A stretch of DNA of 24,879 bases from Sphaeroforma arctica JP610 (lineage: Eukaryota; Opisthokonta; Ichthyosporea; Ichthyophonida). The DNA is taken from the NCBI RefSeq assembly GCF_001186125.1, contig NW_014040032.1, positions 6,102-30,980 on the forward strand. Direction: 5' to 3'. The translations under genes and the position numbers were made by a program. Positions 19,550 through 24,879 of the stretch are shown piece by piece; the stretch's first letter is position 1; every line of letters starts with the position of its first letter. A model generated the notes under the pieces. It was not told where the DNA came from and searched no databases. It worked only from the letters and a program-made list of their open reading frames with translations.

Positions 19550-20353
19550 CCAGCTCCAAGAGATCTGGAGTGGCAAGGTCACTCAGGTCCTTGCGTAGAA
19601 TGTCAACCAACCCAGTATCAACATGGTGCGAGAACACTCTGCCACTGGTCGCAAGAATATAGGGTGCCATACCTGTGACCGAGGACTTGGTGGCATTATA
19701 CGCCGACACGAACTTGGCAACGGCATCAGGCCAAGTACTTTCCTGACCTTCAGGAAGAAACCGAGACAGCCACCTATTGCATGTGCGACATAGAACCTCT
19801 GCCATACCATTGGACTGATGGCGACCCTTTTGCACAGGATGAACCGCAATATGTCGATCAGTATACCATGAACGGAAAGACTGATGCAGCAGGGGACTGT
19901 CTTCATCCATTATTAGCTCCCTAGGCCAACCACCGGGTGTATTTTGTTGCTCTACAAATCGTTTCGCCTCCTCGAACGTATGCTCGTGGCGGCGCATAGG
20001 GCCGCCAATCTGGCCATGCGACAGATGGCAAAGATAATGTATGAATACCCCTCAGGATTCTGCGCATGGTAGTAGTAGTCGATGTGCCATGCAGCAGCAA
20101 ATAAACGCGAGCGTGGAGGCTGACACAACAAACCCTGCATAAGGCCAGTCATGGCCCCTCTTCTGGCAATGCACACTGTGCAGGAGTTTACAATGTCCTC
20201 AAGGAGCTCAATAGGAATATTGAAGCCCAACTTATCTCGAACCAATCCACGCAATCGAACCGAACGCGCACACATATGCGAAAAATGCAAACGCCAAATC
20301 GCCTTCAGCAAGGCCTGGTGTGAAATCCGAACCCCTTTTAGGACTGTCGGCAA
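19550..20353 (-). pseudogene. Element C, integrase zinc finger and catalytic core
   Basis: The zinc-finger part reads RLHFSHMCARS and then NSCTVCIARRG, the His-x2-His and Cys-x2-Cys halves, at about 20180-20310. The first catalytic block is AAWHIDYYYHAQNPEGYSY near 20045-20100. The second Asp block is LIMDEDSPLLHQSFRSWY, and the Glu block QSNGMAEVL follows with the 35-residue gap of a D,D-35-E integrase (Asp of MDEDSP to Glu of MAE). The core ends with DAVAKFVSAYNATKSSVTG and PYILATSGR, as in gypsy integrases. Most of the core is readable. Confidence 0.88.
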
Positions 20354-20359
20354 CGCGCC

Positions 20360-20920
20360 AACGCGGCGAGTACACCCTACAACGACCGCGGGGCCTTGCG
20401 TTTCTTACCAGGGACCTCGACGCGCTCGAAACGAATGGATACCTTTGGTCCATCATCCTCAACGGAGTCGGAAACGGAGTAAGGCCGCGGCTGCTGACAC
20501 TGTCGGCGGACCCCTTGGAAGCGCCGAGATTCAACATCTGTACCACCTGTGTCGCCTGGTACGTCAAGGTCGACCTGCTCCTGCTGTAAAGCCTGCTGTC
20601 CCTGTAAAAATGATAACTGGTCCTCAAACCACTCCCGAGGCTCATCCACGCGCTGGACTATTGCTTCCTGTAGACACTCGCTACCCCGAGTAAGCGGGTC
20701 CGGTAAATAGATCTGCTCCTGTTGCTGACCATACTGCCAGTATGGCTTGCTGGCGAAGCCAAAACGTCGCCAAAACGTCTGAGGGAGTTACTGTAGAGGT
20801 TCAACACAGTCACTCCGCAGAAGACCAATGAGTGAACACCAAGACGGAGCCGGCGAAGGTTTACCATTCTCCCGAAAATAAGTTCCATCGATAGGCGGTA
20901 TCACTAAGGGCATGTTCACC
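20360..20920 (-). pseudogene. Element C, acidic linker before integrase
   Basis: The best-reading frame (about 20377-20649) is Gln-, Asp- and Glu-rich (EWFEDQLSFLQGQQALQQEQ, then VDLDVPGDTGGTDVES) and ends in a basic KKRKAPRS patch that could act as a nuclear-localisation signal. Element B has a proline-rich linker in the same place. No enzyme motif is seen. Confidence 0.5.
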
Positions 20921-20924
20921 AGCA

Positions 20925-21220
20925 TACTACAAAAAAACTGGAAACCACGTAGCACCTGCCCACATAGACACAACCACCACTGCAGTAGCGTCGGCAAACG
21001 ACTTCAAATAAGATAAGAAACGAAGTACCAAATGCCAAGGCGGGCAGGCATAACCAAAAACCTCATCTAACGGGACCGTTAAAGCGTCCCCACCTCACGT
21101 GCCCCCACCTGGCTCTTCAGACGCATAGTACGGAAGCTGTGCGTTCTGACGATTGGCAACGAGGTCAATGGCCACGCCTGACCATTTCTCCATAGCACGC
21201 TTGAACCACTCTGGGTTGCG
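20925..21220 (-). pseudogene. Element C, Dam-like block between RNase H and integrase
   Basis: The frames read RNPEWFKRAMEKWSGVAIDL and then VANRQNAQLPYYASEEPGGG, DALTVPLDEVFGYACPPWHL, VLRFLSYLKSFADATAVVVV, SMWAGATWFPVFL. This is the well-known pattern D-L-F-A-S/T-x3-N-x2-L-P-x-Y, then an NPPW-like box, then a hydrophobic strand with W-x3-x-W-F/Y-P. It occurs in DIRS-type retroelements, where it has been compared with Dam-type N6-adenine methyltransferases. Here it sits in an element with a D,D-E integrase. Whether it ever had methyltransferase activity cannot be said. Confidence 0.65.
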
Positions 21221-21399
21221 ACGCTGGGTACGCTTCTCCTGCGTAACCGGAACACACCTAGCCACTGGCACCCCAAGGTCATCCCCATCTTCACTACGCT
21301 CACAAGCAGCCAGCAACGGCAAGGCATCCTCAGGCTCCAAGAGCTCCAACGGCCAGGCAAAAGAGACGCGACGCTCCACCGGCCACAACGCACGATCCA

Positions 21400-22270
21400 C
21401 CCCTGGAGCATGCATACGTGAAGGACAGTCGCCCAATATATTGAAAGGACCGGGAATATACGAAATTTCTGTGTCTACAGAGGTCATTAACTCCAAAGCT
21501 CGCCAAGGCCTACGCTTCTTTTTGGTGGACGTATCCGGAGGCAACGGCTTGCCCTGTAGCAGAGTTGCTAAAGGCTTATGATCACTGTGGAGTTGCAAAG
21601 GCAGCTACGAGCGCATGATCATGAATGCAATCTTGTGAATCATGAACTCAGTAGCGGTTAGCTCCAAGTCCAGGACATGATAGTTGCCCATGGACGGCGG
21701 AAGCTTCGAAGAATAAAATCCGACACAAAACAAGTAATTTACGTCATACAGCGCTACACCCTTGCGCTTGTCCCATACGACTGGAGCCATGGCCAGTTGC
21801 TCTGAAATAGGTTCCAACGCAAGCTCCTTACCCTTAGTCGTCCGCTTGGACTGCGACTTCCACCGAAGCAACGGCTCCGTAAGAGGTACACCTTCACGCT
21901 CCAAATACCGAATGAGTCCATCCTGAGCGCAACCACACTCGTGAAGAGCCTTGCGCAAGGAATCTGTTGGCGCTTTCCGGACCAAGCGTTGGCGGTCTAC
22001 CTCCGCCTGCCATCCAGCAATGCATTCCTCCATCCATAAGACCTCCTTCGGAGCACGTCGAACCATAACCGCTCCGCCAATCGCGACATCGCACGCATCC
22101 GGATAAGCATGCAGCTTCTTGTGCTGCTCCGGAGAATAGAGACAAATATCATTTGTCAACAGCCACATACAACGATCGTACGCGATCTGACATTCCAAAT
22201 TCATGTCGAAGCGTACATCCTTGCGAATTTGGTTGGTAAGCGGGACCAATGAGGCGCTCAACCCCGGTAT
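21400..22270 (-). pseudogene. Element C, RT connection and RNase H region
   Basis: The connection reads MSASLVPLTNQIRKDVRFD, then QIAYDRCMWLLTNDI and KLHAYPDACDVAIGGAVMV, the first RNase H Asp block (about 22070-22115). A long insert follows with RTTKGKELALEPISEQLAM. Next come MGNYHVLDLELTATEFMIHK near 21640-21695, LHSDHKPLATLLQGK near 21550-21595, and ISYIPGPFNILGDCPSR near 21425-21475, the usual closing motif of gypsy RNase H. The RNase H domain is longer than usual because of the insert between the first Asp block and the HVLDLE block. Confidence 0.82.
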
Positions 22271-22279
22271 GCTACAGGA

Positions 22280-23450
22280 CTACCACGCCATCATACATAC
22301 GAACGTGAGAAGCTGATCCTTGTCCGAAGGCAACCCAATGCTAGCAATCCCTTGCATGCGTTCGTCATCAATTGTGACAAAGCCGTCGTACCAGAGTCTC
22401 CCATAGAAGGACTTGGGAATAGCCTTGGGAACAGCAATCTGTGACTTTGTAGCGTTGAACTTGGTTCCAGATCGTTCCGCAGCACGAACCAACTGCCAAA
22501 GTGATCGCCAGTGGGCTAGATCGGCCTCCAGTTCCGACGGAGACATCTCTGCAGTATTGGAGGACGTCCCTTCCTTTGTGAGTAAATCCACCAGCTGGGG
22601 TAAAGGCTTACTGAGATACGGCCTCCCTTCTCCCCCCAGCGTACTGTGACTTTGGTCCGCATGTAGTATCCTCCTGTTGACCTGCTTGTCGGTAGACTCA
22701 CCTCTATCTAATACTAGTCACAGCTGACCGTTACTCTTCATCTACCATCTTCATCGTACATATGGCGCCATCGTCCACGAAAGACATGAATCCTTCCACG
22801 TCCTTGAAGTTGTGTTCGTTCCGTTGTGTGCACTGGGCTGGCACCACCGCATGACCAAACCCCGCGCCGATGCGCTCGTACACCTGACCATCACCGGAGA
22901 GGAACCGAGTCTTGTATTGGTCCTCCTCAACGATGGTGCACTGATTAAAGCCATTGGCATTATCAGTGACCGTGCAACGCCATGCATTACACGTATGGCG
23001 CCGCAAATTGGCCTGGTCACATATGCTCCACTTCCGACATAGGCCTGACACATACGGTAATCGTCGTCAGTCCTCTCAGCCTCACCTTTACCTTTGTTGG
23101 CTAAAACGATAGGAGCCAACCATCCACTCTCATCCTTACATCGACGAATTATACCATGAGCTACTTCTGTCACATATTTACGCTGTTCAATTGCGATCTT
23201 CACAGGGTCACGATTACGAAAGGCACTCCGGGCCGGAATAGCGTCCGAACGGGTGGGAATGCGGAAGCCGGGATCTTTCGAGAACACGTGAGGCTGCGAT
23301 TTGTCGTAGGCACAACGGTTCCAAGCAGCTTTCGTATCGGCAAGCTCTTGCGCTGGCAAGCCAATTCCCGCTGCCAAACAATCCAGATGAGAAAAGTCGT
23401 ACACCGAGACTGGCACGTCTTCTTCCTGGAAGGGAAGAATCTCCATATTA
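22280..23450 (-). pseudogene. Element C, reverse transcriptase region
   Basis: The RT approach reads RKYVTEVAHGIIRRCKDESG and WLAPIVLANKGKGEAERTDD, then DYRMCQAYVG near 23040, as in gypsy RT fingers. The palm continues with ANGFNQCTIVEEDQYKTRFL near 22900-22960 and FGHAVVPAQCTQRN. The catalytic box SFVDDGAI follows near 22760-22785. The thumb reads DLAHWRSLWQLVRAAERSG, FNATKSQIAVPKAIPKSFYG and a DGFVTIDDERMQGIASIGLP block near 22330-22400. FVDDG instead of the more usual YIDD/YVDD box is shared with A and B. Confidence 0.88.
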
Positions 23451-23670
23451 TAGATAGTCTAGGGAGGACACCGGATTAGGAAGACCCTTGGCGGTCAAAC
23501 GGAAAGCCGGAGGGACACAAGACGTGTCCCAAACAGACTCGAGCAGATTGTCACGCTGCGGGAAGAATCCCAGAATCGCGTTCTTGCCCAAGTGTAAAAG
23601 TCGGTCTCCTCTAGGCTGACTATACGATATCAAGACGTTTCCGTTAAGAATACAATACGTTAAAACGTTA
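23450..23670 (-). pseudogene. Element C, end of protease / protease-RT connection
   Basis: A minus-strand frame reads LLHLGKNAILGFFPQRDNLL, then ESVWDTSCVPPAFRL. The NAILGF strand looks like the conserved C-terminal I-L-G strand of retropepsins. Sequence similarity to element code stops near 23670, where AT-rich DNA begins. That is where the 5' part is lost. Confidence 0.45.
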
Positions 23671-23679
23671 AAATGCAAA

Positions 23680-24605
23680 ATGTTAAAAATTAGTTTAGCT
23701 TCAGCCCTTGGTAGTGAGCAACAGATTACGGGATTTTAGACTGAGACTATTGTCTATATGCTCCGCTCTAATCACTCACTACTTCGATCTAGATTTATTT
23801 ATGTTTTAGTTACTAAGACTAGATATCATTTCATTGGACGCATATTATACATTTCACGCCTCGAAAAAAATATCTACTCAAAATAACCAATAAAATATCT
23901 TTAAGTCCAACTTAAGAAAATCAAAAATCAAATCAAAAACACCAAGCTGGTGCAGTATATATCTGCACCTAACCCCCATCACTTGGTACCTAGCTCCCCA
24001 TCCCATTAAGGCATAGACGGGCACATCTAATTGGCTGGCTAGGAGGAATCAAAACCAGGTTGTCCTAAATTCTAACAACTCTGATCCTGTCCTTTTCTCA
24101 GCGGATTATCTTGCTCTGAGATCATTATCGAATTATACCATAGGTTTGTACCAATAAACATTTCATGCCTGAGACCCTCTCTCATGGTACTCCCGTTAAT
24201 TAGAGATTCCCAAAGTGTCATTTTCAGGTGTCAGATTTGTATCATTCCTATATTATGTACAATTCTAATTTCAGTGGAAAAACCAATCTATATTTGGAAG
24301 ACCACCTAATTGTCCACAGTAGAGTCCAATACTCTACTGAGTACTATCGCATGTTCAGAATCTTAAATATCTCAATTGTTGTTCACGTCCAATTCATAAA
24401 CATTAATACGTTAATACGTTTATAATATGCGTTAACTGTGCAACTACTATTAGGAACCCGCTATTTTTACATAGCCCCCTCTCCTCAGCTTGAAAATTCC
24501 AATGTTGGCTTATATGTGGTATTAGCACATAGACTCAAGCTCACATGAATTGTACAAGCGAAAAGAAAAGAAACGGGTTTCGATCATATAACGGCCTCAA
24601 TGATT
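23680..24605. other. AT-rich intergenic stretch
   Basis: I see no gene. The stretch is AT-rich with short frames only. Two similar short motifs occur, AATACGTTAAAACGTT (from 23654) and AATACGTTAATACGTT (from 24405), both followed by an AATGC or ATATGC end. ACATTTCA(C/T)GCCT also occurs twice (near 23849 and 24157). These may be worn repeats of one kind. Confidence 0.5.
24317..24339. repeat. Short perfect hairpin
   Basis: A 9-bp perfect inverted repeat, CAGTAGAGT with ACTCTACTG, is separated by the 5 bases CCAAT. No function can be assigned. Confidence 0.7.
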
Positions 24606-24609
24606 ATGT

Positions 24610-24615
24610 TTTATT
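24610..24615 (-). promoter_or_regulatory. Poly(A) signal AATAAA for the terminal exon
   Basis: AATAAA on the minus strand, 32 bases after the stop codon of the exon at 24648-24848. The distance fits a short 3' UTR. Confidence 0.4.
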
Positions 24616-24647
24616 CTCTTAGACAAAGTATACTTAGACGTTATAAG

Positions 24648-24848
24648 TTACTCGGTTACTCTACTACGTTTGGGCTTTGGTCCTTGTGGTCCCCGATGGT
24701 GGATGGAACGTTTCTTAATGCCTTTTGGAGGTACGTACATTCCATGCTGTTTAAAGCTATGAATGTATGATGTCTGTGGATAGATCTTAACCACTTCAGG
24801 TCGCTTATTCGATGTTAAGATTGCTGTAGTAAAAGTCCCCTTAAACCA
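24648..24848 (-). CDS. Probable last exon of a host gene, basic C-terminus
   Basis: An open frame of 66 codons plus a TAA stop starts right after a splice acceptor. On the minus strand the sequence before it reads TTCTAACTCC and then GATAG, a CTAAC branch point about 15 bases from the AG, as in fungal introns. Two in-frame stops sit directly upstream of the exon start, so the frame must begin by splicing. The peptide has a protein-like composition: GTFTTAILTSNKRPEVVKIY, then PQTSYIHSFKQHGMYVPPKG, ending in a Lys/Arg/Pro-rich tail (GPQGPKPKRSRVTE) that could bind nucleic acid or serve as a localisation signal. An AATAAA follows 32 bases later. I do not recognise the family. The rest of the gene lies outside the window. 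A chance frame is possible, but the splice, composition and poly(A) evidence agree. Confidence 0.5.
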   Translation of the reverse strand, partial: WFKGTFTTAILTSNKRPEVVKIYPQTSYIHSFKQHGMYVPPKGIKKRSIHHRGPQGPKPKRSRVTE

Positions 24849-24879
24849 CTATCAGTGTGGAGTTAGAATTAGTTTACAA

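Larger units (their letters stand above)
18034..23670 (-). mobile_element. Element C: Ty3/gypsy-like LTR retrotransposon, 5'-truncated, broken
   Basis: Parts on the minus strand, from right to left, are the protease end, RT, RNase H, a Dam-like block, an acidic linker, integrase, a GPY/F-like domain with extension, and the 3' LTR. Gag and the 5' LTR are absent; the left-hand (5') part is lost near 23670. It is from the same clade as A and B but a different family. With about fifteen interruptions but long readable frames it is younger than A and B. A 219-bp tandem duplication spans its polypurine tract/LTR junction. Confidence 0.9.

Noticed and set aside
20151-20693. Plus-strand frame of 180 codons, among the longer ones in the window.
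   Set aside because: It runs antisense to the zinc finger and linker of element C, whose minus-strand translation has clear integrase motifs.
24228-24425. Plus-strand frame of 65 codons near the right end.
   Set aside because: AT-rich, Tyr/Ile/Asn-rich composition typical of chance frames, with no motif.

Overview
This window looks like a transposon graveyard in a nuclear eukaryotic genome. Base composition is mid-range and slightly AT-rich. There are no rRNA, tRNA or CRISPR features, and only one stretch looks like host coding sequence: a short terminal exon at the far right edge, minus strand, with a fungal-style branch point and splice acceptor in front of it. The host cannot be named from the sequence. 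A fungus (perhaps an early-diverging, zoosporic one) or another microbial eukaryote would fit, but this is inference.

Layout. (1) 1-1188 holds no recognisable gene. (2) 1189-5557 (+) is the coding body of a broken Ty1/copia element with gag, protease, integrase, RT and RNase H in order; no LTR pair could be found. (3) 6004-6072 (+) is a fragment of an LTR that recurs, about 97% identical, in front of element B. (4) About 6110-10128 (-) is element A, a very decayed Ty3/gypsy-like copy with its 5' LTR at 9740-10128. Its upstream flank (10129-10450) seems to be a scrap of yet another related element. (5) 10450-11073 is unassigned, followed by a 4 x 31-bp minisatellite. (6) About 11225-17849 (+) is element B, a near-full-length but heavily decayed relative of A. 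A solo LTR of the A family (12985-13336) sits inside its pol. (7) 18034 to about 23670 (-) is element C, a better preserved but 5'-truncated gypsy-like copy of a different family in the same clade, with a 219-bp tandem duplication across its polypurine tract/LTR junction. (8) 23680-24600 is AT-rich and gene-poor. (9) 24648-24848 (-) is the probable last exon of a host gene.

The most interesting point is the shared architecture of A, B and C. Between RNase H and integrase lies a block that resembles the Dam-like (N6-adenine methyltransferase-fold) segment known from DIRS-type retroelements. It is clear in C, readable in B and faint in A. After the integrase, B and C share an extension of about 130-150 residues that I do not recognise. 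All three carry an FVDDG reverse-transcriptase box. Together these suggest a distinct lineage of Ty3/gypsy-like elements: gag-protease-RT-RNase H-Dam-like-integrase-extension. All element assignments come from reading translations by eye, without database searches. All the elements are treated as broken fossils, and their part boundaries are approximate.
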